Of a stretch of 64,000 bases of DNA, positions 35,755-48,100 are shown piece after piece. A model generated the notes under the pieces. It made no database searches. It had not been told where the DNA came from and worked only from the letters and a program-made list of their open reading frames with translations. How positions within the stretch are numbered: the stretch's first letter is position 1; each line of letters opens with the position of its first letter. The translations under genes and the position numbers were made by a program. The stretch comes from Montifringilla adamsi (Eukaryota > Chordata > Aves > Passeriformes > Passeridae), in contig JAGGNK010013558.1 of the NCBI GenBank assembly GCA_017590115.1, positions 16,098,598 to 16,162,597 of the forward strand, in the 5' to 3' direction.

Positions 35755-36060
35755 GCTCTCGGAGAGGCAGAGTGCCATGGCATGCACCGTGCGCGGGGAG
35801 CAAAAGGCCACAACAATTAAAAGGGAAATGCAAAGTGCAGCTCTTGAAATGTCATGCACGTTAGCAGCGCAAAATGCCAGTTGGGCTCCTCACCATATTC
35901 CCTGAATTCTTCTTTTCCTTTCTTCTGTATTTTTTTGGTTTTGTCTTTCCCTAATTTTTTACCCACGCGTGTTGGAAGGTGACGGCGGAAGCGGGGCGCA
36001 CACACACACAGTTTTAAGCACAACATCACCACCTCCATTTTTGTGAATCATTTACCCCTC
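35755..36060. other. Candidate conserved non-coding element with CpG pockets
   Basis: Retained CpGs cluster at GCACCGTGCGCGGGG (about 35785-35799), GCACGTTAGCAGCGC (about 35857-35871) and GGTGACGGCGGAAGCGGGGCG (about 35979-35999). The last is followed by a short CA run (36000-36009). Words such as AACAATTAAAAGG and GAAATGCAAAG are compatible with SOX, homeodomain or POU sites. A further CpG word, CAGCCGGCGCGTTT, is at about 36153. This is inference from texture only. Confidence 0.25.
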
Positions 36061-38104
36061 TAAGATCTCACTTCCCAAATGTCCACCCCCCCAGCACTTC
36101 CACTGCCCAGTGTCTGACTCCATAACCCCCTTCACCATTAACACCCATCAGCAGCCGGCGCGTTTTTATGGTCAGGGAGCGTTGTTGCCCAGCCTTCCCT
36201 CTGGGCTCAGATCACATAACTATAAATTTACTCTGCAGCCTCTCATTCCTTGTGGGTTCTCTACATCCTCAGGCCTTCCTCTCTCCTGCACTTTATCCCT
36301 GCTTTTCTCTCGTTGGCATATGCACCTTGACCCAGGCAGCCTCGCACATATGCAAGATACAAAGTCCACCAGCTGTGGTCAACAGCAAATAAATCTTGAT
36401 GCCAGTATTAAGTTACTGCAATTTTATCCTCTCTCTCTTCCCTTCCCCACCCCTCCATCGATGGGAGAAGAATATGAACTTGACATTTGCTCACTGAAAG
36501 CAGATGGATGAGGTAGGTCAGCATTAGGTGTAACCCTAGCACTGTTTCTTTGGGTTTCCTGAAGGATGGAGCTAAAAGAATTCTCCTGTTGGGTCAGAGG
36601 CCACATTAGTCATTTGCTTAAAGAAGAACTGTGCAGAATTAATCAAAATGAAGCAGAGGTTTTCATGTCTCTCTCTTATTCAGAATCTCTCAGTCCTTTT
36701 TTCCATTCCTCTTAGAGGAAGCAATGTATTTTATCCTTTTACACCTTGTCCTGCAGAGGTTTTGTTCGGAGTGGTGTCACAGGCCTTCCCCTTCTGTGTA
36801 GAAAACCATTTTAATCAGGATAAAGCCTCCATGTGATACTTGTAAAGGTCATCTGAAGCTGGTGTGTTAGTACCAGTGCAACCACAAAAAAAAAGACTCA
36901 ACCCTTCATGAAGAAGTTTTGAGTTGAAAAGAATGATTCTATTCACTGCATTTTTCCAACTTAAAAGGAAAGTTAAAAGAGCAGCTCTAACACTCAGAAG
37001 CAAAAAACTTTACATATTTTGTTTCACTATAACCTGAGGAGAGCAAACTATTCAGGGAGAAAGTCTTTCATTCTCGTTTCAAGAGCTATACCCCAAAACT
37101 GATTAAGAGCCTGACCTTACCATAAAACAGGTCACAGTAATATTTTTAGGGGTTTCTTTTTTTTTCCTTTTTTTTTTTTTCCCTGAGGTTGTTATCTTGG
37201 TCAGGGAGGTACCAGGGTATTTATGGTTTACAGTTTAAATCATCTCACAAAGGAAAAAGTTTCTTTGGACTGAAAGCTTTTGGCAGCAAACTTTCACCTG
37301 CTATTTGAACTGTTCCCACTATTTGGCACACTTGCCTATAAAAGCTTAAAATAGTACATCAAGATTTTGGTTTCGCTTGATATTTTTTCCCCCTCTTCTT
37401 TTCTTCTCCTGTTTTTCAAATGCTGGGGCTTCCTATTTGCTATTCCTGAAAACATGTTAATAATTTAGTTGGGATTTGTGAGATGAGCATTCAGGGTAGG
37501 AAAAAATGTCATTATTCTTCAAGAACTTTCATGTTCCTCAGCTGCTTCCCAGCCATGCCCAGCAGTCTGAAACACTCTCCAGCACTGCAGCAAAGTCATC
37601 ACAAGCCTTCTAGAGACTGGCTTCTCCTTGTTAACTCAGCTGTAAACCAGTTGAATTTCCACTGCCCTGAAAAATAATCCAGTTTATTCAGATGCATTTA
37701 TAAAGCAAACAGCAAAACCACCCACTGTCAGTTGCTCACACATTGGCATATGCACACACAGACACCTTCAGCAGCCCATATAGCACTGACAGGATGCACA
37801 GCTGTTATATTTTACGCTATTTGATGCTCAATAATTAGCGCCTGTTAAGGAAAAAAGGAGAGATGCCACACTACCTTGCAACAAATAGCAGGAATCAGTA
37901 TGTCCAATTTATCAAGACCTACTGCTGAAAGGAAGATTCCTGTTATAATTTCACATGATGTTGCTGTCACTATTACACTTGTCAGCACTATGATATCAAC
38001 AAAAGACTTCTGGTGTATCTTGCAGGCAATGACTCTTCTTCAGATTTGCTGAAGTGAGACAAGAAAACCACACAGATGCTTGGTATTGTCTTAATTTAAT
38101 TGGA
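36061..38104. other. Intergenic or intronic DNA, no gene seen
   Basis: The plus-strand frame at 36110-36511 (133 codons) overlaps another frame and has no domain. T-rich segments occur near 37157-37182. No repeat family was recognised. Confidence 0.6.
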
Positions 38105-38190
38105 GGTTTGGGGTTGGTTTGTTTTTTTTTTTTTTTTTTTCTTGTGTGTTTTGGTGTGGGTTTTTGGGGGGTTTTTTTTTGTTTTTTTTT
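38105..38190 (+). repeat. G/T-only tract with T19
   Basis: From 38105 to 38190 the plus strand is G or T only, apart from one C at 38141. It includes T19 (38122-38140) and G-runs in GGTTTGGGGTTGG and TTTTTGGGGGGTTT. It is similar in kind to the tract at 11868, but the two do not share a repeat unit. Confidence 0.85.
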
Positions 38191-38500
38191 CTGCATTTGG
38201 CACTTTTACTGATATTTTTTGGTAAGAGAAGTGGGTTGAGGATTGAACTCCAATCTCATTCTCAGCTCCAAATATTTTGTGATAAGAAAACCATTTAAAA
38301 TTGAAGGACATGATGTATTCAGTCATGTTCTTAGCATGTCCAGGGAGGAGCCAGCCTGGCTTCAGACTGGTTCTGCAGGTGTTGTAGAATGACTTGTGAC
38401 CCTCCTGTGATTAAGAGATTTCTGTCAGCAAAACAGGTTTGTTGCATGGAAACTGTGCAAGTTCATGTGCCAGGCTTTGAGACCACCCAACAGAATAAGT
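38191..38500. other. Flank of the CR1 element, nothing seen
   Basis: Plain DNA leading into the 3' tail side of the minus-strand CR1 copy. No gene or repeat was recognised. Confidence 0.6.
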
Positions 38501-38662
38501 ACAGAATAATAGAATCATGGACTGGTTTGGGTTGGAAGGGATCTCAATGATGATCCAGTTCCAAAACCCACCTGTCATGAGCAGGGACACCTTCCACTAG
38601 ACCAGGTTGTCCCATGCCCCATCCACAGCCTGGCCTGGAACACCTCCAGGGATGGGGAGCAC
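38501..38662 (-). mobile_element. CR1 LINE, 5'-truncated 3' end
   Basis: The plus strand carries the reverse complement of the typical avian CR1 3' end. It begins with AATAGAATCATGGACTGG (the decayed terminal ATTCTATG-type repeat, seen in reverse), then GGTTTGGGTTGGAAGGGA, then GCAGGGACACCTTCCACTAG and ACCAGGTTGTCCCATGCCCC, and ends near GGGATGGGG. The element therefore lies on the minus strand with its 3' end at 38501. About 160 bp remain, all from the 3' end of the reverse transcriptase transcript, which is the usual outcome of truncated LINE insertion. No coding part survives. The match is close enough to indicate a bird or near relative. Confidence 0.93.
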
Positions 38663-40712
38663 AGGTATGAGTTAGGGAATCTTCAATCTTCCTGATGTGT
38701 TTTAGCTGCCTTCAGCTCAGCAGGGAGAGGCAGGCAGAGCATGCTGGAGGTTAGCCATGGCTGCCAGAGTTCTCAGCTGGGTTTCTAAGAACTCAAGGAG
38801 ACATTAGGGTGTCCCCAGCAGCACCTGGTGGTTCCTCAGCCTCAGAGAGACCTGCATGAGGCAGGTGAACTACACGTGAGGCAGCCTCTCTGCAGCAGAC
38901 CCGTATGTAGCCTCTAGAGCAGAGGAGAGGATCCAGTCTGTGATATATCCAGAGGCCCATAAATAAATATGCACACATGGGATTATGAAAACCAGAAATG
39001 AGCTCCTGCCCATGTGTCTGAGAACGTAATCTGCAGACAGGCCAGATTTCATGTCTGCACATTCCTTGCAGACAAATGAGACTCTGGTATGCGTGAATTC
39101 CTCTGGATGAGTTTGATGGAATGTAGATGTCTTAATTTGCATACACTGTATTTAAACCTCATGGATTCGGTATCAATTAGATGTGTTGAAGTCTCTCTAG
39201 CAGCACAATCTCTCTGGTTATACACGTCAGTGTTTTCCTAGGCTTCTCTTGCTGCTTTGATTCCCTTGTTGTTTCACTCCTCACCCTGGCCTGTTGTACT
39301 TCCATGTGCAGGATGCTCTAGGTTACGTCATCAGGAGTAATTTTTCAGTGTCATCAAAGGTTTAGTGCTCTGATTCTGTAACTTTTTCTTGTACTGGAGC
39401 AGTACTGTTCAGCCTGATATTTGCAAATTGCTTTAGGTCTCATTGCCAATTGTAAACTTCCAAAAAATGTGAGATTTGCTTTGAAATGAAGAGTCCTTTT
39501 TTCAACCAATTAGTTTTATAAGTTCTGGCACAAAAGAAACAGTTTCTTCATCATTTGTATTTTTCATAATTTACTGCCAGTTTCAGTTTTTTCAGATTTT
39601 CCTGTAGCTGCAGTTTCTTTGGTGGGCCTAATCCTGTGTCCCCATGCTTGTGCTTTTCCCTCTGGCCACTGATGAAACAGCCACAGTCACTTCTACACAG
39701 CCACCTGTTTTCACAAGGCTTCTTAGAGCATCACTATTTTTGTCGAGCATGTCCTTCCCTCTCCCCAGCATAAACCTCTTCTGATCACATACATTTTCTC
39801 TTCAGAAAGTAGGCTGTAAAAATTAACAGATGTCATAGTCATGGGGGTTTTTTGCCCTGTAGATTCTGTCTTGCATTTAAACTCGATTGATGTTTTCAGA
39901 TCTGATATTTGCTGTTACCCCTGTAGCTGTGAGAGCTAGGAAAGTATATCCTGGTCTTTCAAAATCAACCTGAAAATCCTATGATTCTCTGCCTTGGGGA
40001 TGTGAGGGAGACTTCAGTACTTCCAAGAAAATCACTAATAGAGTGATAACATTTGTAAGCTGCAGTTCTGAGCTCCGTGTAGGCATATGATTCACCATCC
40101 AAAATCGATGTGATTCCCTGGTACTGCCAGTTAAATCAAGGGTGTTTTGTTGTCAGGAGACAGGCCCAATTTCCAGGTGAGTAATTTCTCTCTCAATATG
40201 CAGACCACTGCAGATTAGTTGGATGCTGTTGAGCAGCACTGTTTCTTCCCCTTACATAGAAATAATTGAATCCTTAAGTTTAGGAGGCAGAGCAGGATAC
40301 TGGTCACTCCACAGTTTTCCAAACTGGCATAGGGAGTCTCATTTTCCCTTCTGACATACCAAAGCATTAACAGACTATGGCACCTTTCAAATCTGTTGCG
40401 TTTTCTACCTTCTTACAGAATTTATGTTCACAGCATATTCCTTAATATCATCTTCACATACTTTGAAATCTGCATGTAAATTCATGCAGCAGAGCAGATA
40501 TGGCTCTGGTTTTCCTTTCAGGATGAAATTGGCCTTGAAGCTGCTAAATGTGCTAACACTTAGGTAAATCCCTTCACCCAAAGGAAACAAAAGGCCTTGG
40601 AGTTTCCATTAAGTTCTTCCTGTGCTCACCCCAGAAAGCAGCTGAATTGAAGATCAGGTTATTCTGTCTTAATTCATCATATATGTTTTTCCATCTACAC
40701 ATCATAACTGAA
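38663..40712. other. Intergenic or intronic DNA, no gene seen
   Basis: Frames are 90 codons or fewer and none has a recognisable domain. A weak CR1-tail-like word, CAACCTGAAAATCCTATGAT, at about 39967-39986 is too short to call. No other structure was noticed. Confidence 0.55.
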
Positions 40713-40864
40713 GATACATATACATAGATAGATAGATATAGATAAGATTATAGATATAGATATATAGATAGATATATAGATAGTATAGATATATATAAGA
40801 TAGTATAGATATATAGATATAGATAGATATATACATATATAGATATATAGATATATAGATAGTA
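40713..40864 (+). repeat. Compound ATAG / ATAT microsatellite
   Basis: About 150 bp composed of TAGA, GATA and TATA words with irregular spacing (TAGATAGATAGATATAGATA, later TAGATATATAGATATATAG). It is an imperfect, interrupted microsatellite, older or more rearranged than the clean TCTA array at 27685, which is the same class of motif on the opposite strand. Confidence 0.93.
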
Positions 40865-43800
40865 ACAAAATTTTTCTGATAATTAGAACTGAGTCAAAGA
40901 TGTTAGTAGGTAGTGGTTAAGAATTTTTTATCTAAACAACCATCAGTCACTCCACTTTCAGCATTTAAAAAAATAATAAATGAATGCTAAACATCTACGT
41001 AGTGTTGCTGAGCAATGACCAATTGGCAAAACCACATTAAGAGAAATATATGAGCAGTGTTTTCCTTAGGGAATGGCCATACAACAGAATGTGGGTATTT
41101 GTATAAAAGCTAATCCTCCCATGGAGTTATATCAATTAAGTACAGTTCAGGGTAATAAAGAAAATATAGTGTTATCTGAGCTGCATATTACTATCCCCTG
41201 ATTTAAAAAATTGCAGCAAGGTCAGTGGTTTTGGTGCTTGTTACTTATGACTAAAGTGCTGCCTTGGTTCTGCTGTCTGTCTGTGGATGTGTGTGTCTCT
41301 TTTTCTTTCTCAGTGGCCTGTAGTGGCCTTGGAATGGGAGGGGGGAAAAAAAAGTGAAAAGGATCAATAATGCCACTTCTTTAAATACCAGAGTGGATTT
41401 AGTGTGTGTGAGCAGTGGCAGACTGACAGCCTGGAGAGCTGAAGGCTCACTGTTACCCACCATGTGCAGCCAGAGCTGTGCAAGCCCCTCCTGGGTTGCC
41501 TTGCAATGTTACCACAGCTTTGACCTGCCTGTGGACACTCTTCCCTCCTTGCAATTGAACCTTTTGCTTTGTTTCTGAGGCTACCACCAAATTAGTTCCA
41601 GTTGCAATGGTGTAGGATTTTATTGGGGAAGGAAGGCATGGTTTGTTTTTCATTTTAAGGTGGACAATTTCCAATAGGAAATGGGTATTTTAATATGCTT
41701 TTCTGTGTTGTAGTAATGAGTTGCTTACTTTTAAAAGCTTGGCAGAAAGAAAAACCACACAAATAAGAGGGACTAGTTTCCCATGGTTCAAAATGCACAT
41801 CCTTTCTCTGGGAGTAAGCAAAGGCTGAATTTGCAGCACAGATTATTCATTCCCCTCTGATAAATGAGTAGACATATCAGTGCCAGCTTAAGTTTAATTT
41901 TTTCTTCTAATGGGATGGACCTCTGAAGACAAAGCTTAGATAAAAGTGAATCTCAGAGCTCTCTGTGATGTAACAGAGCAGTTCTTTGCGTCTCTACAGA
42001 CCCAAGGTCTACCTCAGAAGTTTCCCCTCTGGATGTCTCAGTCCCTCTGTTCCCCACTGTCACACTTTCCAGGGAAGTCACAGACTCAGAATAATTTCAT
42101 TAGGATGAACACCAGCAGTTCAAACACTGCTGCTTGAGAGGTGCCAAAAGGCACAAGTACTTTATTTAGGGTGGATTACTTGAGATGTTCAAAAATTGCA
42201 CGGGGGATTTTCCTTCTAAACATCTGGAAATCTGTAAAACACAAGAAAACCCCCAACCTCAAAACAACCTCAAAATCTGGGTTCTGCCAGTGCATATCTA
42301 CCTCCTTACCTCTAGTCTTACGTACTGATAGTACCTGGAGTTTGGATTTTGAACCTGACACTGATGTTACAATGGATATTTTACCTACACAGAGCCCCAC
42401 ATCAGGAAAAGCACAGAGGTTAATTCTCAGCACATGCTTAAAACTTATTGAAGTCAAACAGATATTTAGATACAGATGTGGGAAATATGTTTATGGGTGT
42501 TGTTGAACAAGGGCCTTAAATGCATTAACAGTTTGCCACTTGATGTTGCTAGCCAATAACATGCTGCACTTTGGCTCTGCTAAAAACAACAATAAAATAG
42601 TTGTTCTGTAATCTTCCTGCCATAATTGAATGATCCTGTGTTGTGATTCTGCCCAATTTCATAAGCCAGGTAACACCACATACGTCTTGGAAGTTTCCCT
42701 CTGGTTTCCTGATGTCCTTAAATCATTGGGTCTAAAAGCATTCAGAGATGGGATATTCTTTTAAAAGTTAATCTTTTGGTAGCTATAACCAGACTAAGAA
42801 AACCTCAGTCATTTTCTAGAGATTGTCCATAGGAAGGTAAATCCTGGCTAATGTTTTGGAAGAACTAGAACACCTTTAAAATCATGGAACTGATCTGATT
42901 TCAGGCTTCCCATTTCCTGCAAGCCCAGTGGTCTTGCACAAGGAGCATGGAATCCAACTTGGCATGTGGAGATCTATTTAAGGGATCTACTACTGCAAGG
43001 AAAAGAAACAACAACAACAACAAAAGAATGTGGGAGTAAAAACAAGCTAAGCCAAAGAGAATAAAAATTAAAATTCAGTGACTACTCAGTTTAGTAGTTT
43101 CTTACATTTGTGTCCTAATGTGAAGATTGGCCTTTTCCATTAAAACAGGGTAGTGCTAGGAAATCCACTGCAGGGACTGAAAGCAAACACTGGGATTCTT
43201 TGAGCTGCCCTGGCAGTTCCATCAGCCCAGGTGACTGGCTGGGGACATGTGGATTGTTTAAGCAAATTCCATCTCTCATCAGTTTCAAAGCAGAAAACCT
43301 GAAAAAACATGTTTGGGTATTAATATAATTAATTGTATTTTAATTACTATTCCTGTCCTTGTAAAAAAAAGGTTGGAAAATCTGCCCTTCTGATTTTTAC
43401 TGGGTTTTACCCCGTTTTTACTCAGGAGTAGATGACAAAATATTCACTGCAAGGGTCATTAGACTCCATTTGTATGATACATAAAAAATGCCTTACTGAA
43501 ATCATTTTAGAGAGACAACATTAAAAATCACTTTCTGGAGCAACCCAGATGTTTTGCTGCAAGAGTCACTCTTACAAGGTGAAGTCCATGATTTACAGCA
43601 TTGTCCTAGACAGGTAAAAGGGACTTCCCTTCAGTTGCTTGTGTAGGGCAGATCCACTTATGAGGGAGAGTTAACCCACAGCATCAGCTATTCTTTGACA
43701 GGTAAATAGTTGGAAGTCAAAAACCTATCAAAATCCAGCAGGGCATGATCATCAAAAAGTCACAGTATTGAGTTGTTGACATTATTGCAAAAAACTTCCA

Positions 43801-44119
43801 ACATCCAACAGCTTAGTGTCAACAGTAAAGGCCCACATGCCATCTAAGAAAGAACACTGCATGAGCATTTCTTTAACCAGAAATCTTTTTAACACCAAGT
43901 GAATTCTGAACTACTGTAAGAGAATAAAACAAAACCCAGACAAGCAAAATAAAATAATAATAATTTTAAAAAGCAACAGAAGAGGAGGTGGCAAATATTG
44001 AAAAGAGAATGAGGGGAATAAAGGTGGTTTCTGTCTGTTTTGTCCTACAGGCAGAGGTGCCAGGACAAATCAGCAGGTCTTCAGGTGGATTTTCTAGTTA
44101 CAGTAGATGAAGCATTTCG
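40865..44119. other. Intergenic or intronic DNA with a possible ancient repeat relic
   Basis: No gene seen. The 121-codon frame at 42141-42506 has no domain. At about 42395-42470 the words GGAAAAGCACAGAGGTTAAT, CAGCACATGCTTAAAACTTA and TTGAAGTCAAACAG resemble the decayed GCACATGCTTAA...TTGAAGTCAA core of an old sauropsid repeat (recalled, not searched). A (CAA)n run of five units lies at 43007-43022. Confidence 0.45.
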
Positions 44120-44460
44120 TTGGCCACTTTGACAGATTGTTAACGTTAGTTGGGCTGAGTGTGATTAATTCTGCTGCTCTGTCAGTGACAGGAGGAAAAG
44201 GTTCTGCTGAAACCGAGCAGAGGTGACTCTGCTAGAATTCGTTAGAGGGGCTGGGAGCAGGGGAAGCACGAGGCAGAGTCGTGTCAGCTTCCCAGCTGTG
44301 GTCTTCTGGATCAAAGGAAAGATGCTGCTGATTTGAAATGAAAAGTTGGGGGTTTCCCTAATGTGATCTGGCGTAGGGAGCGATTGATATGGGGCTGTCC
44401 TTCCCCTGCTTCAGGCGAGGGAAAAAATGGATCCGGATGTGAGCAAACAGTACAAAGAGA
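44120..44460. other. Candidate conserved non-coding element
   Basis: Mixed composition with retained CpGs (TAACGTTAG, AACCGAGC, ATTCGTTAG, GCACGAGG, GTCGTGTC). It contains the dyad CTGTCAGTGACAG at about 44180, which holds two inverted TGTCA/TGACA words of the MEIS/TGIF type, and GTGTGATTAATTCTG, a homeodomain-type word. No repeat similarity or credible frame was found. This is inference. Confidence 0.25.
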
Positions 44461-45054
44461 AGGCAGAGCTGCTAAGCTACATATTTTTATGCAATTTTCA
44501 AATGTGTGAGCTGTCAGGTTTAAAAAATAATAATAACACAGGGTCATTCCTTAGCCTGCTAACAGATGTGTCCAACATTTGGATCCTAGCGCAAGGATTT
44601 TGCCTTAACCAAAATGAATACATCTTAAACATTGACAGTAAATCTCTCAGCACCCTTAAAATATAACTCCACTAATAAATGAGAAAGAGAAGACATCTGA
44701 GAAACTGCAAGTGTCTGCTTAAAATATATAGAGTTAATATCAGCAACTGGCGAGTGAAGTCAGAGCAGTTGGAGCATTCCTGCTCACCATTCCCTGCTGC
44801 AGAGTCCGGATCCAAAGGCAGATTCACACCTCGTGTTAACACAGCCTACAGCAGTAAAGCTCCATTGATTTCAGCCTGGTTATTGCTGATTTTGAGTCGT
44901 TTAAGGGAGGAAAACAGACCTCTGTGTGGCCAAGGCAGCAAAGCATGCTCCCCCTGGCTCTGGTCACTCCAGAGGCAGAGACAGCGTAGCCTGTGATGCT
45001 TTGCCACTGAGCAGTTGTTGCTAACACCAGTGTGGAAGCTTGAAGGGAGCTCAC
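44461..45054. other. Intergenic or intronic DNA, no gene seen
   Basis: Frames on both strands up to 115 codons (44836-45183, minus) without a domain. AGCTCCATTGATTTCAG at about 44869 recalls an old repeat core but is too short to call. Confidence 0.5.
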
Positions 45055-45190
45055 CTGATGTTTCCAGGCAAGAGCGAAGCAGGGGGATGCACAATTAGCC
45101 ACGAGGTGCTGGGAATAGCTGTGCAGAGGATAAAGCTCCGGAGTCACAGCCGCAACGTTATTCTCATAATACAAAGGGCGCACACCTCAA
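45055..45190. other. Candidate conserved non-coding element, short
   Basis: CpG-bearing and balanced: GAGCGAAGC, CCACGAGG, CTCCGGAGTC, GCCGCAACGTTATTCTC and ACAAAGGGCGC. ACAAAGG is a SOX/TCF-type word. No credible frame or repeat was found. Confidence 0.2.
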
Positions 45191-48100
45191 AGTGCAGAAA
45201 CAAAAAAATGTGGTAGTGGTACTGACTAACAGACCTGTGCAGAAATCTGGTGGCAGGATTTACTTGCAGTCTTTTCTGGCTAGCTGAATTTTTTGAGAAA
45301 TTAAATAGTTATTCTGTATATCTTTCTCAATAGATATTTCTATAATATAAACATCTGTAACTTGCTAATATTTTTTTTTATCCTGAAAGTAAGAGTAAAA
45401 CATAGAATAATAATGCTGTGCTTAAACTTAAGAAAATGATCTGAAAATCACAAGGTTTTAAGCTGTGGGAGTTGTTTTTCCTGCTCTTCCATGATCTTCC
45501 ATTTCCCTTTCAAACTGGGCAGTCGCCTACAGGTCTTGGAAATACAGTTTTTTTCCAAGACTTGAGAGGGATCCATCATGTTTACACTTTCCCATCCTTA
45601 GGATCAACCAGATGTGTTTAATTCTCATTCCTTGCTGGGTTTATCTGCAGTGACTGAAGAGATAACTTCCAACAGAGTAACCTTGGAGATAAGGGGGGGC
45701 AGACAGCTGGGGCAGTAACCTTCTGCAGCCCCATGATTAATCCAGTATGGTTATGATTCAGAGCTCTTGGTCATCAGAGCTTGGATGTTCAGCATCTTTC
45801 TGTAATCCAGAATTACTGCTGCTCATTCACCTGTGATATAAAAACTGCAGCCTCAACATAGGAACTGATGGGCAGTAAACTATTGTAGCTAAACCAGCAG
45901 AGGATTCAAAAATTTCTAGTTTTCATTGTTGGGTAAAAAACCATGATGGTTATTGAAGCAGGGAGCTTCAGAGTCTGCAAAACAGAATGAGATCATTACA
46001 GTCCTAATTGAGCAAAGCAAATAAAAACATGCTCAGCTCTAAGCACTTGGATAATCCTGATCCCTCTGACCAGAATTTAACGAAGGATGTAAGACTGTGC
46101 CTAATGTTCAACATGTGAGGAGTTGACTTTTCAGGGTCTTGAGCATATGTTTAATTTTTTTTTTTTTACTGAGTTAGGGCCATATGAATGGAAATGACAT
46201 TTGTAGTTAGTGTCTAGGCTAAATCAAGCCACATGCCTCAGGGTACAAAATAACTATCAGATGGAGACAGTAGTGTAGGGTTCTCACTATGAACTACTCA
46301 CCAGAGATTCACTTTTCCCAGGTAGATTAATAGCAGCTCATTTGGAATTCAGGATTTTAGGCTAATATATTTAAGGAATTATTTGTTAATACGAGGTTTC
46401 AACGCCTTGCATAGCTTCAGTGATGGATAGTTAATCAAATAATGGACAATAAATAATTCCTTCACTTAACTTTTGTGTTTTTTACTGTTCCCAAATCCTC
46501 CAAGGAATAGATCACAACTTTTACCAGCCTAATGATTACTTGGAATAATTTGTGAATTTTTGAAACAAATAGTTCTTGATCCACAACTCTGTCAGCCAAC
46601 AGCAGCAAACATTCCACTGTGCAGGTTATTGGTATGGCCAAATCAGTCAGTCAGAGCAGAAGTAGTGACTTTGGTCACATATGACTTAAATTCATTTTCT
46701 AATGAGCAATTTCCTGACTTGCCCTAAATTTATAATGTGTGAAGGAGAGGGAGATTTTATTCCCTTTGATAACACCAAGGAAAAAAAAAAAAAAGAAAAA
46801 AAAAAGAAGGTAGAATAGAGTTTGGTTGATTTCACTCAAATATTTATTATAGCATGATCTAACTTTTGATAAAGATTTTTGCTGCTCCCTATGACCTTTG
46901 ACTAAGTCCTGGTAGTTATATAGACCCTAATTCTAGTTTAAAATAGAAGTAGGTTTCATTTACTCAGTATGGCTGTGTTTGCCTGGCTAAGCCAATATAT
47001 TGCCATTTGCTTTATGATCAATATCAGCTAATAAAACACCACTATTCTTTTGAAGCACACTCGAAGAAGGTGAAAGCATCTTGGCAAGACTAACATGTTA
47101 TCTCTTCTATGTTGAATTAACAGGCAAAAAAAGGAAGTAGAATAAAATCAGGAAAGTAAAACAAACCAAAATTAAATAAAAATAAAACAGGTCCTTAAGA
47201 AATAAATTTACTACTGGCCTAAATGCTGGTTTCAGTGGAAATATTTGTAACTTCCAAATATCCATATTAGATCTGAGGAGAATGTAGATGTGAATGGAAT
47301 TCAAAAATATTTACTACATTGATCTTAAACCAGTAAGACTTTCTAAAAAAAATATTATGCATTGTATTTATAATAAGTACTATATGGAAGTGTATTTTTA
47401 TTTCCCCCTCTTTTACCTTTCTGTGTGTGCCCAAGGGCAAGCAGATGTAGCTTGCATTTATTCAGTCACGACGCCAAAATTAACAGTCCAACATTTCCTA
47501 TTATTTGTTTTCATTCCATGCTTTACTGTGCTTTGAGCTGTGTGTCTGTCTGTGCAGCCATGTGGTGACTTCACTTGGGGAGCTGATTTGCCTGAAAAAG
47601 CCATGAAAGAGAAGATCTTAGGTTTTGTTTCTCTTTTGATGGATCCATTCACCAATCCCATCCAACCTGTAGTTACAAAAAGCCCTGGCGTAAAAAAGAG
47701 GCAGTGAGCTATGGTGGTATAAAATCCTTCCATGACACCACTGCCACGTGAGAAGTAGTTATAAAAAGCTAATAATTTCTTAGTCTGAGTTAAAGCAGCT
47801 TTATTCTCTGGCTTTCCTTCCTGTCAGCTGGTGTAAATTCATGCTGAAAATCCACGACTACTTACTTGAATATTGTGCCACTGAGGTTGTGACTCAGGAA
47901 CTGATACGTGCTGTAGATCTTCCATGGTTAGATGTGGGTGCTGCCTCTGATTAAGATCATGGGAGTTTCCCTTCCTAACAGGAGAAATACCCCAAACCCT
48001 GCCATGCAGAGCCACTCAGATAGCTCTGGGAGCTACAGCATTTCCTGCAGAGAAGCTGTCACTAGTTTTGGTGAATCTTGATTTTCTTCGCCTTGGTTAT

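Noticed and set aside
39967..39990. Third CR1 tail
   Set aside because: The match is confined to about 20 bases around CCTATGATTCT and lacks the upstream CR1 segment.
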